Shown here: positions 12,051 through 23,810 of the stretch, one piece after another
Layout: each line of letters begins with the position of its first letter
Numbering within the stretch: position 1 is the first letter of the stretch
Source of the DNA: Gordionus sp. m RMFG-2023
Taxonomy: Eukaryota > Nematomorpha > Gordioida > Chordodea > Parachordodidae
Assembly: GCF_954871325.1 (NCBI RefSeq)
Contig: NC_088775.1
Location: 87,397,561-87,461,560, forward strand
Length of the DNA stretch: 64,000 nt
Reading direction: 5' to 3'
Notes under the pieces: generated by a model
The model's database searches: none
Told to the model about the DNA's origin: nothing
What the model saw: only the letters and a program-made list of their open reading frames with translations
Position numbers and translations under genes: made by a program

Positions 12051-12817
12051 GTGGTTCCTTCCTTGAGGAGGGGGGGGGGGGGTTTATTATATATTAATAA
12101 ATAGGTCTTATTACATTTTTTTAAATTGATCGTTGTTTACTAATTGCTATATGTTGACAATTATCTAACATTAGCCTAAATACATAGCATTGTCTATATT
12201 AGAAGATTTTACAGTAGTGCACCATCTCGTATAAAAATAAAGATGAGAGGATTTTATACGACCTCAGAATTTTTAACAATCTCGAATAAAACTTTTTTTT
12301 GTTATATTTAATTATTTAATCGAAAAAAAGATGGAAATATTTATCTTAATATTAATTTTTAATTTTGGAGAACTGCTCTCCTCTTTTGAACGAATTGAAT
12401 AATTTACTATTCTTCGTTAATCAAATACGAATAGTTCATTACCCGTATCTGTTCTAAAAGGATTCGCGGGCTAATGATGAAGAATCAATTGCGATGAACT
12501 TAGTCAAATCATATACTGATTTTCTGATTTCTTTTTCATTCCTTTGACGACTAAGTTGCTCAGAATCTAATTTTTTCTTAGCATGGATTGATCTAAATCA
12601 TGGCTATTTTACTATCTAAATTGTTAGTCACGGTTAAAAAAAAATAGTTCGTGTTTTTTTTTAAATTTAAAAGATTAAAGTGGTTTTAAGAAGAAAAAAA
12701 ATGTAAGTCATTTTTAATAAGTTTCATGCTAGTTAATTTTTTTTTCTCCCAGTTGATTAGAGTTTATCAGTAGAAACTATATAAGTAGTATAAAAAATAA
12801 TATTGTTCGAGATTTGG
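12051..12817. other. AT-rich stretch without a supported gene
   Basis: It begins with a G homopolymer near 12068-12081. No domain, RNA or bounded repeat is visible. Confidence 0.35.
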
Positions 12818-12936
12818 CAATTGGATGTCCATACCTTTATGCCATCTGCGAGAAAATTCTTCAGGCTTGCATGATATCATTTTGAATAATAATCGGTTTC
12901 AAAAATCGACCAGAATCGGGCCTTTTAACAATACTA
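12818..12936 (+). mobile_element. MITE family A, right-hand fragment
   Basis: It contains the family core GGATGTCCATACCTTTATGC and CAGGCTTGCATGATAT, then the right TIR ending TTTTAACAATACTA. The left half is absent. Confidence 0.6.
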
Positions 12937-13010
12937 AATTATTTAACTTCTCATATGGACATAGTATACTAGCTCTCAGGGGCCATCTAATTTTTCAGCA
13001 AAAAAAATGA

Positions 13011-13108
13011 CTGGAGCTTATCCGCGTCTTGGGTATCGCAGAAGGTGTACCCGTTAAGCCTCTGGGACTGCGGTATTAGATTGCAGGAGATCACGCTCTT
13101 TTTACATT
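13011..13108 (+). other. Isolated GC-richer patch ending in a T run
   Basis: Within very AT-rich DNA, bases from CTGGAGCTTATCCGCGTC to GATCACGCTC have near-balanced composition and are followed at once by TTTTT, the RNA polymerase III stop signal. I do not recognise a tRNA, 5S or snRNA and no good box B is visible. It might be a short non-coding RNA or a SINE fragment. Confidence 0.25.
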
Positions 13109-14821
13109 GTTAAGACTTTATCCATGTGTGATTGTGATTGGTGAAATTTTCAAAGTTGGAAGACATTATTACTTCCGAAGTTTATACACTTATTTCCTAT
13201 ACGATATCTTATTATTATTTTTTTTGCATTACATTTTAATTTTACCGATTCCTAAATTTTAACCTATTTTTTTATTTTCAAAAAAATGTAAAAAATAAAA
13301 ATAATTTATGTATTACTTTTGTGTGTTAATCTACTTGAATCACGAAATCGATAATAATATTTAAAAAATATATATTCCTGAACGATTAAATATCATCATT
13401 TATTGACGGATTTCCAGGAAAATCCTCATTGAAGCAGTCATTTTCTCTTCCGATTTCATTTAATACTTTTCGTTCTTTGGAGTCACATAGCCATGCTATT
13501 TGCAAAGTTCACAATGTTTTCAATTTAAATGATTAAGGTAATTCAAAAAGACGACTTTATATGTAAAAATGTCAATTATTTAGGTTTTCATTTGAAAATA
13601 AAAATCGAAAATTAGATGTTTTGAGGGTTGCTTAAAGGCAACTGGTACATGTATTTCCCGAGGAATCTTCAGGATTAAATTTGGCGATTCTAATCCACAG
13701 GTCCGATTTTTATTTTATTAATCCCGAGTTAACCCGAAATATTCTTTATTTTCAATTTTATACCTGGTCCAAAATTTTCCACTGATCATTAAAGTATTTA
13801 TTTTAATCCAAAACCGGCCAATAATTACAACCCGAACTCGGTCTTGATAAGCCGGAAAATCCGTCTTGGCCGGGGGGGGGGGGGATCGGTTTGAATTATA
13901 AGGGGTTATAGTTTTTACACATTCAGGCATTATATTTGGTTCCATCGATTGTGTCTACTAACTAAATTTATTTTTTCTTAGCCACCTGAAATATGTATTT
14001 ATTTTATTTTTTTTACTCCATAATTTATCTTAAAAGTATTATTTTTCCTCGTGTATATTATTTAAAATTTTCCCAAAAATCATAACAATAAATACAAAAA
14101 TACAAAATTGAATAAATCGAAATAATAATAATTTCTTAAAACAAATGTTTCCAATGATTTTTGATTTTGAAAGTCAGATTTCGAATAATAGTTTTATTTA
14201 TGTTTTTGCAAATGGGATCATGAAAATGAATCACTGCTAATTATTTATTATTAACTATTTTTTTTTAAATTCTCTCGCAGGATTCTGATAAAATAATAAA
14301 TATCATTTAAATTAAAAATGATTCTCAAAATAACATTGAAGAAACTTTGGTATCATCCAATCCGATAATAATTATCTTCTTTTTTTTAATAATTTTAAAG
14401 ATTGGTAAAATCGTAAAAATATAAAATAAAAATATCAATCATTATTTAAATAATATCATACCACATTGTGTAAATTTCTTAGAAATTCTTTTTTTTATTA
14501 TTATTATAAAATATATAATTTTTTAACGACAGAAGATACCAAAAATGGAATTGATAAGGCTCTTAAAAAAAATACAAAATTCATTTTTATATAATATAAA
14601 AAAATTGTTAATTTCTGAAATATACACTTTAATTTTTATGTAATATTTAAAAAAAATTACATTTAGCTCCTGGAGAAATAATCTTATCAATTACATTTTT
14701 AGATATCATCTTATTTTGGATTTTTGGATTCCAAATAACACAAAACGGGGGGAGGGGAAGGGGGCGTAAGTTATTAGTATTTTTAATTTTCTACTTCTTT
14801 TCTTTTACAAGCTTTTTGGTG
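13109..14821. other. AT-rich region, no gene supported
   Basis: A minus-strand open frame at 13718-13945 crosses a run of G near 13871-13882 and has no recognisable domain. CCGGCC/TTGGCCGG motifs around 13700-13880 may be a hAT end but no partner was found. The rest is low-complexity AT. Confidence 0.35.
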
Positions 14822-16093
14822 TCACGTCAATTCGAGGCGGCGTCAATTTGGGGCAACGCCAATTCAGCGCTGCGGCAATTTGGTAGCGTCAATTCGTCTC
14901 TAATACAGCTGCAATTTGTTAGTATAAAACAAAAGGATCATTAAATAGAAATGTTGTAGGTTGGATATAAAAGAAAAAAAATTAATTTATCAAATGAATA
15001 TTTATAGTTTGATTTCTTTGGTGGACCAATTTAGCATGTTAGAAGATATGTTGATCCAAAAAAATTCAAATTATTTTTAAGAAAGTAAAGGAATTTATCA
15101 AAAGGGAAGTCTCATGCTAGAGGTTGAATTTTCCAATCATATCCAACGATTGAATTTAGAAAATAATTGTTGACTTAAAGAATATTTTTTCCTTGACTGA
15201 CTCATTTTATAGATTCAATTAAAAATTCTTAAAATAATTCTATTAATCATAAAAAATAAATATCATTTTTAATTCAGGATTTCGACCCGGGCCGCGAAAC
15301 CGGAACGAACTATTATATTTTTCTGAACCGTATCCGAACTTTTATAATATATAAATCGGTTCACAACGGTTTTGAAATAATTAAATTTTATAAATTATTA
15401 ACCTAAATTTGAAAATTTTAACTTTCCATGGGGGCAATTATGCGTGAGCCATTATCTTCATATCAATAAATACCAAGTTTATTGTTTATGCTTTATATGC
15501 TCAATTCATTAGAAATTAGGCAAATTTATTAGTTTTAGATAAGAAAATTATCTTCATGGTTAAATTAAATAAGGAATTATTAAAATATAAATCAAAAAGA
15601 TTTTTCTCTAAGAGTAATATATATGGTTTATGATTAATTTTTTTATAAAAAAATCAAATTTATAAAAACCAGAATGAACCGAAAAGGACCGTTATAAATT
15701 CTAAACCGAACCGAGCCTATATGATACCTTCAAAAAAAACGGAAATGGAACAAAATCTTTATAAAATTTAAAAAAACCGAAACAAACCGAACCGCTATAC
15801 ATAACGGTTCGAACTCTGATTTATACAACATGGCAAATTGGTCCACCAAAGAAATCGGTATTAATATTGGTTTGTATGTTTTTTGTTGATATTATTACAT
15901 ATTTTATTGATATTACACATTTAGGTAAATAAAATTGAGATTTTTGTAAAAAAATATAAATATAAAGAAATAATTAATAGGACCAACATTCAAAATGACT
16001 TCTATTTAATCATGCTTTGTTTTATATTGATAAATTTATTATAAATTGCAACTATATTGGATAAGCAACGAATTGTCGCCGCGCTGAATTAAG
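14822..16093. mobile_element. Fold-back element with long inverted repeats and short terminal tandem repeats
   Basis: The left arm (14822 to about 15045) and right arm (about 15828-16093) are inverted. The inner border is ATTTCTTTGGTGGACCAATTT on the left and its inverse AAATTGGTCCACCAAAGAAAT on the right. The middle of the arms shares ATTTATTATAAATTGCAACT-type sequence and TATAAAACAAA. The outer left end (14826-14905) is made of about five imperfect ~16-bp tandem units of the form GTCAATTNGNGGCNGC. The right end keeps one (CGCGCTGAATTAAG inverse). Terminal short tandem repeats in long TIRs are typical of fold-back-like DNA elements. No transposase is visible. A hAT-type MITE interrupts the centre (15275-15818). 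Confidence 0.6.
15275..15818. mobile_element. hAT-like MITE nested in the fold-back element
   Basis: It starts CAGGATTTCGACCCGGGCC and ends with the inverse of CAGAGTTCGAACCGTTATG. Both subterminal regions are crowded with ACCGGAAC, CCGAACC and AACCGAAC motifs (15286-15370 and 15670-15815) separated by AT-rich DNA, the arrangement seen in other hAT elements here. 544 bp, non-coding. A clear 8-bp target duplication could not be recognised. Confidence 0.55.
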
Positions 16094-16670
16094 GTGGAAC
16101 ATTTTTGTAAGTAATAGTTTTGTGAATTAGTCTGGTATTGCCCAAAATTCCTTTTCCTTTTCAAAAAGAGCTGAATCTTTACATATTAATACTTAAAAGG
16201 TACCTTTGTCTAGACCCTGCTAAGTAACAACAAAAACAACTGTTGTGTTAAGAAAACACGTTGTTTTTGTCATTAATTATCCATTTTGTTTTTTGTGTAT
16301 ATAATTGTTCCTGTACCTTTTTTTTTTACACGTAATTACAATTTATAAAACCTTGTTACGATTTTCTTCACTTGAAAATAAACCAAGCCAGATTTAAGGA
16401 TGGCAAATAATTACTTTATTGTGAAAATCGTTATAGTATAATAATAGGTGGAAATTATGTAATTGAAATTAATTTGTTTGTTTTTTGATAAGCCACGACC
16501 AACAATTTTATTTTACATAATTGGAATTAATTCTTTTTTATATAAACTACGACGACGATAATTTTTTTAAACAATAAATTCTTAATTTTTCTATATAAAA
16601 AAAAAACTCCGACAAAAAAAAATTTGTTTACTTCAGTAAATACGACCGTGACGACCAGCGATTAAATAAT

Positions 16671-16890
16671 TTTAAATCCGCTCTAATACGGCGGTGCGGC
16701 GTATGCCGTTTCTTTTTATTAATTTAGGACTTAAATCAGCCCTAATCCAGCCCTGCGGCGACTGCCGTTATTTATATTTTTTTATCAAATTAATTTAGGA
16801 CTTAAATCCGCTTAATCCAGCGGTGCGGTGTATGCCGTTCCTTATTTATCAATTTAAATTAGGACTTAAATCCACTAGGTCCAGTCACGG
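16671..16890. repeat. Tandem satellite, three and a bit units of about 65-72 bp
   Basis: Units share TAAATCCGCTCTAATCCAGC, then GGTGCGGCGTATGCCGTT and end ATTAATTTAGGACT. Three full units and the start of a fourth are seen. Each contains a short GC-rich hairpin-capable core (GCGGTGCGGC...GCCG) in an AT-rich frame. Confidence 0.75.
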
Positions 16891-17799
16891 TATGTAACGA
16901 TACACTAATGGACTGCCGGTCGCCTTATAATGTAGTAACGATGGTACTAACCACCCTTTCCAAAATTCCCAGACCATCGAACCCAGTCGATCTCTCCCCC
17001 TCCCCGACGATAGAACTGTCTACGGACACTGCCCCTAATATTTCAACAACTTTAACTATATATTTGGACTCAGATTTGCTTTGTTTATGCATATGGGATA
17101 TAGACCAGTTTTGAATATGTTGTATTAAGATGATAAAAATTCATTATATTTTAAAGGATTATGATTAATTTATATATATTTACGAACCTGTTGTTAGCCA
17201 TATATTTTGTTTATTTTTGTAGAAAAAGAAAAATACAGTGGCAACAAAGTAAAAAGATGTTTATTTTTGTTTTAAAGAGAAATTTATGTATATACTATTA
17301 CTTATTATTTTTATGGAAATTTATGAATAAAGAAATATTTGAGAAGAAAAGATTCATTAATTAATAATTAAAGAAGAAAGGAAGAAAAGATCTATAATTA
17401 ATATTTAAAAGGTGAAGAGGTAAAAGATCTATAATTAATACTTAAAAAAGGTAAAAAAAAATATATATATAGAATTTTGGTATTTCGCTATTTGTTTCTA
17501 ATAGAATTTTTGTATTTCGTTACTTTCATTTTAATATATTTGAAAAAGCAGTCTTGTCCCGTCAAGAGAATACAATTTTTTGCGTAACAAAATTAGACGG
17601 CATTTATTTGAATTTAGTTCTTAAAGAAAGGTTTTTTATGGATTATTGATTATTTTTTTTTACAATATAAAAGGAAGAAAAAAAATTTGAATTGTGATGA
17701 ATTTAATAAAGTGATAATGAAATTGAATAATATAAACTATGATAACCAAACAAAATAACATAATATTTAACAATGGAATATAAACAAATATAACAGAAT
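16891..17799. other. No supported gene; short GC-richer segment then AT-rich DNA
   Basis: A 68-codon frame at 16908-17114 (rich in S, T, P and L) sits in the GC-richer continuation of the satellite and has no recognised domain. It could be part of the same repeat. After 17120 the sequence is low-complexity. Confidence 0.3.
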
Positions 17800-18290
17800 C
17801 GGTACGAGTTTCTGGAAATGATACCCTCCAATAACCTTAATTTGCTGCTTTCCACTGACGAGCTAAGCTTTGCTATTGCCTACGGCTCAATTGCGAAATT
17901 TTTATACCTTAACAATAAAACATTGTGAAACCAGCCTTGATTGCAAGAATAGACATTACCTCTAGTGGCTTTAATCAAAGCAGTTTGTCACATCAAATAC
18001 AATGACATCATTTTGCGTGCACTCAAATCCGCAGGCATTCCAGAATTAAATCAACAACCGGTATATTAAGCATGGATGGAAAACGTAAACGATCTGATGA
18101 AATATCTTCCTTGGTCAAGAGGTCAGAACCTGGTTTGGGACTTCATCTGCATAGATCCAAATGTACCCTCCAACCATAATGTAGATGTCCTTGTAGAAAT
18201 CTGGAAAAACACCAAATACAGTTGGATCCCTCTTGCTCATTTATTCCCATAGTCTGCTCCATTTTCACCACCTTTAACAGCAAATCTGTG
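17800..18290 (+). pseudogene. Remnant of a retroelement-associated reading frame (PW..G..LVWD type)
   Basis: Plus-strand reading gives ALIKAVCHIKYNDIILRALK, then KYLPWSRGQNLVWDFICID, then NTKYSWIPLAHLFP. The pattern 'PW..G..LVWD.TC.D..APS' followed by 'KY....' recurs at the C-terminal end of invertebrate reverse-transcriptase polyproteins that I associate with non-LTR elements. I am unsure which family. The fragment has no reverse transcriptase motifs of its own, and is clearly degraded. Confidence 0.45.
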
Positions 18291-18299
18291 GAGATGGAT

Positions 18300-19831
18300 T
18301 AGAGAAAATACCGATCGGCCTTGTGTATCCCATTTCTTACGACAGACCCGCTACCACCATTATTCGCTCTACCTAAGTTTTATTTCTCCATATTTTTTAT
18401 ATTTTCTTTTTTCCTTCCTATATTTTATTTATTTTTATTTATTAACTTCCTTTGTAGATATCCTCTTTTAAATCCCTTTTCCTTTTTCCTAAATTCCTAT
18501 TTTATATTTTTCGACGTTGTTAATTTTATATATGAAAATTATAATTATACGCCATTATCATTTGACAATATATTATATCAGATATTAAAATAAAGGTATA
18601 ATTGTACAAAAAATAATAATATTTACAATGTATAATTTGAATGCTAAGCAAAAATAATAATACAAAATATCCCTATTAATATTTTTCATCCTACATTCAT
18701 TATTTTTAAATTTCCGACAAGGTAAATACTAATTTTTAGTGATGATAATAAATTTATTTACTGAAAATATGTTGATAAACCCTTGGCTGTCTGAATTAAT
18801 TGAATTATTTATTTATTTAAACAATTAATTTATTTTAGATCTTATTTATGGAATAACGTTGTGGGATATACTTGAAGGTAATTTAAATTTTATGATGAAA
18901 TTTATCCAGTTCTGCTACTGATATTAAATGGATGTGAAATTATATCTGAAATATATTTTATTATTTAATTATTATATATTTCTTTTTAGAATCTTACCTT
19001 TCAAGAAGTAAAAATTAGCTTATATGAAAATGATGATAATTCCAGTTCTGCTACTGATAAAAATGAACGAAAATTTATTATTCTGATTTATATATATATA
19101 TTTTATTTAATATTAATTTTGTGATTTCTATTTTTAGAATAATGAATATCAGCATTATAGACAATTTCCAATAATTTATTATGTTAAAAATAAATTTGTT
19201 ATTGATTTTTTATCATAATTTGATTATACATGAATATATTTTGAGTTCAATATATTAGATAGATTTAATATTAGCGAGGTTAAAATATATTTGATAAAAT
19301 AACTTATTTCTAGTAATTAAAATATGAAAGAATTTTAGTCCATTAATCTATTGCACTTTTTAGTGATTTTGTTCAACAAAGGCAATTCTATTGTTTTACA
19401 TTTAAAATTACATAAGTGTTCTTTAAAATAAAAATATTGAGATTTATTAAAATTTTTATATTAAAAGTGTAATCAATTTTGTTTTAACAACCTTGTAATG
19501 TTTTTTTTATGTCTTATATATTAATACATGCCTAGTATAACACAAAATTTCCTTCCATCATGAATCTATCCATTTATATAATTCTTTCTTTCAACTAATA
19601 AATCTATATCAAGTAATAATTAAAGGTCATATTGCTTAATATTTGAAGCAAATTCTATCTAGTTGGCTTTATAAATATATTTAGATAAATTGACAATCAA
19701 ATACTTTATAAATATTAAAATCCTTTGATTTTAGACTAGCCATGAGTCTGAAAAGTTAGAGTATTGGTTTGGATATTTTTGTTTCTTATTATCTAAGGAA
19801 TCTCAGCATGAGATTTTCTGAGAGGATATGT
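18300..19831. other. AT-rich region, no gene supported
   Basis: The frame at 18321-18593 is an F/L/Y-rich low-complexity translation without domains. Short direct repeats such as CCAGTTCTGCTACTGAT occur at about 18907 and 19042, each near an AT-rich tract. Otherwise nothing. Confidence 0.35.
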
Positions 19832-20120
19832 CAGAGACCTGCAGAGGTATCATTTGCATAGACCAAGCTTGGTTTTTGCAGAGGTATCATTTGCATAGAC
19901 CAAGCTTGGTTATTTTTCTAAAAAATTTTTGGCCCATCCTGGCTTGTATTTTTTTTTTTAAATTTCAGGGCTGTCTGGATTATTTTAATTATACTATTTT
20001 TATAGCTAATAATGGCAATTTAAAACATCTTTCCAGCCTGGCCCAGATATTTTTAAAAAAAATTAGGCCAGACCTCGGTATATTTAAGAAGAAAATTAAA
20101 AATTGGCCCATGCATGTCTG
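19832..20120 (+). mobile_element. MITE family D (CAGAGACCTGCAGAGG ends), copy 1
   Basis: It opens CAGAGACCTGCAGAGGTATC and closes GGCCCATGCATGTCTG. Inside are GGCCCA, CCTGGCCCAG and AGGCCAGACC motifs near both ends. It shares its left terminus with the fully bounded element at 47973-48928. A 37-bp segment starting GCAGAGGTATCATTTGCATA is tandemly duplicated at 19841 and 19878. The target duplication is not clear. Confidence 0.6.
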
Positions 20121-20767
20121 ATACATGAAGTGGGATTTGACTGTTTATAGAAATATTGATTTGGAATTATGTTATCTTTGTTACACATTTTATTAAAGGT
20201 GGCTTGTTTGGAAAGTGTCAAGAATTGAGTCAAGTTTATTTTTCTGATCTATATAAGAATACTGTGAAACAAGGTTTTAAATATTTATAGCAATATATTG
20301 TAACTCTAAATTGATTTGATTTTGAATACATAATTATAAGTTGGTAACTATAACTACACATTGCTAATGACAAAATTTAGGGTTTAGTATATTATATTAT
20401 GTAATATTTTTGCTTATTAAATTTTTCAAATTATAATATAAGTTGAAAAATATGATTTAATATAAAAAAATAACGAAATCTTTAGAACTAAAAAAACAAA
20501 ACTCATCACAATGGACCTCATGCAACTTTTTATAATACTGATTTTAATTTGTTTATATTAAGAATGGAAAATAAATGTTTGTTTGAAAAAGATTTATTCA
20601 TAGATAATTCGCAAGGTTTAATATATGTACCTATTCTTTTTTAATTTCCAAACTAATAAAACAATTTGCTAACAATATATTAAACGAAATATTTTAAAAT
20701 TGGTTATGAGAATCATTTCATTTTCTCATAATTTTATTTAAATACCTCCGAAAGTTGTAATTTTCAT
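20121..20767. other. AT-rich stretch, nothing recognised
   Basis: No frame, RNA or bounded repeat is supported. Confidence 0.35.
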
Positions 20768-21153
20768 GGCTGGGCGTAGTGGTGTACGCCTGTAATCCAA
20801 CGGCTTGGAAGCCTATAATGAGTTTGAATCGATCGAGACGCGGGTTCGTATCCTGTAAGTGAAATTGGCTGGTCTATGAACAAAATCTTTTCCGAGTGCC
20901 CTATTCGCCATTAAATGGCCGCGATAGCACAGATGAATAATTCTGGGATTTTTCCGAGAGCCCGATTCGCCATTATAGGCCGCCGCGATAGCGCATGTGT
21001 ATAATTAGCACTTAAATAATTCCGGGACTCGTAACCCCGAGGGCCATCTGTAGGACCAGCAGATAGGAAAGATCCCGAGGGCCGTCTGTAGGAGTAGCAG
21101 ATAGGAAAGAGAGAGAAAGTTTACGACCACGCCTGATACTGGTAACCAGAGCC
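20768..21153 (+). mobile_element. SINE with a 7SL RNA-derived head
   Basis: The first ~86 bases (GGCTGGGCGTAGTGG, ACGCCTGTAATCC, GGAAGCCTATAATGAGTT, GGGTTCGTATCC) match the 5' Alu domain of the 7SL gene at 29404 at about 85% of positions or better, including the internal A-like and B-like promoter boxes. After the B box similarity stops. The body is unrelated to the 7SL S domain and holds two kinds of internal tandem repeat: a 'TTTTCCGAG..CC.ATTCGCCATTA..GGCC' unit at about 20889 and 20949, and a 38-bp unit starting CGAGGGCC at 21038 and 21076. It is GC-richer than its surroundings. A 7SL head fused to a foreign body is how a 7SL-type SINE would look. The alternative is a rearranged 7SL pseudogene. 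The 3' boundary is approximate and no target duplication was seen. Confidence 0.65.
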
Positions 21154-21327
21154 GTATTTGATCGAGACTCATTCATTTTTGATCTCTGAAAATTTTTTGT
21201 GGATTGGGATCATTATTTCAGACATTTTGGTGAAAACGAGGTTGCAAATTTTAGTTTCTGTTTTTACCACAGTGATTTTTTTAGAAAAGTTTATACATAA
21301 ATCGTCAGAACTTTTGAAAAGTTATGT
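21154..21327. other. Short AT-rich spacer
   Basis: It lies between the SINE and the next hAT element. AGTTATGT at 21320-21327 is the left target duplication of that element. Confidence 0.5.
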
Positions 21328-23597
21328 CAGGGGCGTCGCTAGCCTTCACAATCTCAGGGGGCTCAACTATCCGGGACTTTTTTAAAATTTGTTAACTCTG
21401 AACAATTATTCTGATTTTCATATTTTGTCATTTATTATATTATGCATACAAAATAAACTGGCATATAAAAAATAACATAATGCAATAATATAATTCTTAG
21501 CAACTTACATTGACAAAAGGTTATCAAACTAGTATATTCTCTGTAACCATTTTAGGCAATATTTTATAGAATGGACTAATAGGGAAAAATTTATAGGCCT
21601 AAACCAAATCAACAATTTTTGTAGGAGATAGTATAAACGACCAATCCAAATCATAGAAAACTATATGGTGGTTAGAGCTTCCTTCCTCTTGGATGACATT
21701 ATGGAAGCTAGCTTAGTAATCGAGAAAATCATTGTGAGATATTAAATTTCTAAAAGATTATCTTCCATTTTAAATGATATATAAACGACTACACAGTTGA
21801 CCATTATTGTTTATCTAAAATATGCATTTATATGCTCTCAGCCGTTATAGTAATAATCTTAAATTACATAGCAACACTAATAATAGATGCTGGTTAATTT
21901 GCAGTAAGAGCCATGACACTCACGATGTAAACTAATATCAGAAATAATTGATAAAATAAAAACACTAAAAATCTTTGGAAGAAATAATTATGCAAATATA
22001 TTGAAGCCTGGTGTTATTTACACGGCAATGCCATATTAGAAATGAAACATTTTCAAACTATAAATAAAGACCAGAATGATATGATGAAACAATTAAGATT
22101 TTATATATTGTCACAGCAACTTGGTATATTATATCTTAAAATAATAGTAGTTTGTAAAAAAATATACTTGTATTAAAAATTTAAATCAAGAACTGTTTTT
22201 CGAAAAAGAAAAAAATAGCTTTCCTAAAAACACGTAAAAAGAAAAGAAATGAATAATAAAATGTTTTATTTTTATAATTATTTATAAATAAATAGATGGC
22301 GATAAATACTTGAATGCCATTTGTTATTATATTTATTATCAAAAACCTTTATTATCAAAACCATTTATTAGTAAAATTTGTTATAATATTAATTGTATAA
22401 TATGTTATATAACATACGCCTATAAAAGTGGCTTTATATCTAATATTTTATAAACAACTGTATATAGTAGAGGATTATAAACTATATGTCTACTTACTTT
22501 TTATAAAGAAATCTCTTATACTTATTTGGACCTTGAAAATTTTTTAAGGTATGGTAATAAAATTTCAAAATAAATATAAAGTTGATTAGTCATTTTGAAC
22601 TCGGTTAATTACAATATTAAATTTGTTAATTTCAAATAATAAATTATATATTTATTTAATTAGGGTTAAATAATAATTTAAATAATAAAAGTCAATTAAG
22701 CTTCAACTGTTAAAGCTAAATTAATATTTAGTGAGTTATTGATATATTATTTTTAATATAGAATTTGATTGCAAGCTGACATAGTGAAAATATATTTTAT
22801 ATGTATTAATCTAATATAATAATTAAAATAATATTCATTTAATAAAAATTTAAATAATCGTATTAATTTCTAAATAATAAAATTATATCTATATATTACT
22901 TAATGGAATTATAAAAGAAATCATTCAGTCAGCGTCTACATGAGCGGGAGGGGTAGGAACAGTTTGCATCCTATTTTTTTGAGGGGGTAAGCTGCTCTAA
23001 TGGGTGTAGGATAAAAAATTTTTGGGGGGTTATCTATTAAATTTTGAGATGAAATAGGACAAAATTTATTGCTGTAAAAATTAATACTTTTATTATTGTA
23101 TTATAATGCAATTCATCGACCAAATCTATATATTGCAAACAATCATACACATTGTTTTCCAAATAAACTATCCTTTTTTTTAGATATTTTAGCAAGCTCA
23201 TAATGCCATAATAATTAATTCATTGTAAAAATGGAGGTTTTAATTGAATTTATTATCTAAAAAATAAATTCTTTATATTCACAAAATATCGATAGTTGGT
23301 AGTAGAGATAGATTAATTTAAATTATCCTTTATAAATTCTTTGAAAAGAATATCAATAAATAAATAGGTAAAAATAATGATAATTTTTAGGGGGGTAGGC
23401 AAAGGTTTTTGAAGGGGGTTTGCATCCAGTGAAAATCCTGTCATGTAGACGCTGCATTCAGTGGACAATCAAAAAAATCTATTTTTAGTTCACGGGGATA
23501 TTAAGGAGCCATAAAAAAAAATTTTTTGCTTCAGAGGGCTATTCATATTTTCCAGGGGGCACGAGCCCCTGTGTGCCTCCCCTTAGCGACGCCACTG
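21328..23597. mobile_element. Non-autonomous hAT element with perfect 8-bp target duplication
   Basis: The left terminus is CAGGGGCGTCGCTAGCC and the right terminus is the inverse of CAGTGGCGTCGCTAAGG. AGTTATGT flanks both sides (21320-21327, 23598-23605). The 2270-bp span has no transposase, only scattered AT-rich DNA. It is interrupted by a second hAT-type element at 22930-23454, which is therefore younger. The terminus belongs to the CAGTGGCGT-type group also seen at 1-261 and 61892-63085. Confidence 0.85.
22930..23454. mobile_element. hAT-like MITE nested in the 21.3-23.6 kb element
   Basis: The terminal inverted repeats CAGCGTCTACATGA are perfect at both ends. CATTCAGT is duplicated on both flanks (22922-22929, 23455-23462). 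Both subterminal regions carry G-rich runs (GGGAGGGGTAGG; AGGGGGGTAGGCAAAGG) and the motif TTTGCATCC. 525 bp, non-coding. Confidence 0.88.
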
Positions 23598-23810
23598 AGT
23601 TATGTATTAAATATACGTGTAAAAGTACAATCTTTGAACCTTAAATACTCTCATCAAATCACACTATAAAATATATTGAAGGGGCTGAACATCTTGGAAG
23701 CATTACCATATGGTAACCTTTAAGCCACCTAATTTGTAAAATCGTTCTACCATATATGTTGTAGCAGTTCGAAAATAGAAGAAATAAATTTAATATAATA
23801 TACTAAATGT

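Noticed and set aside
16908-17114. 68-codon plus-strand frame rich in S, T, P and L
   Set aside because: No domain, no splice context, and directly adjoining a satellite; base composition explains the open frame.
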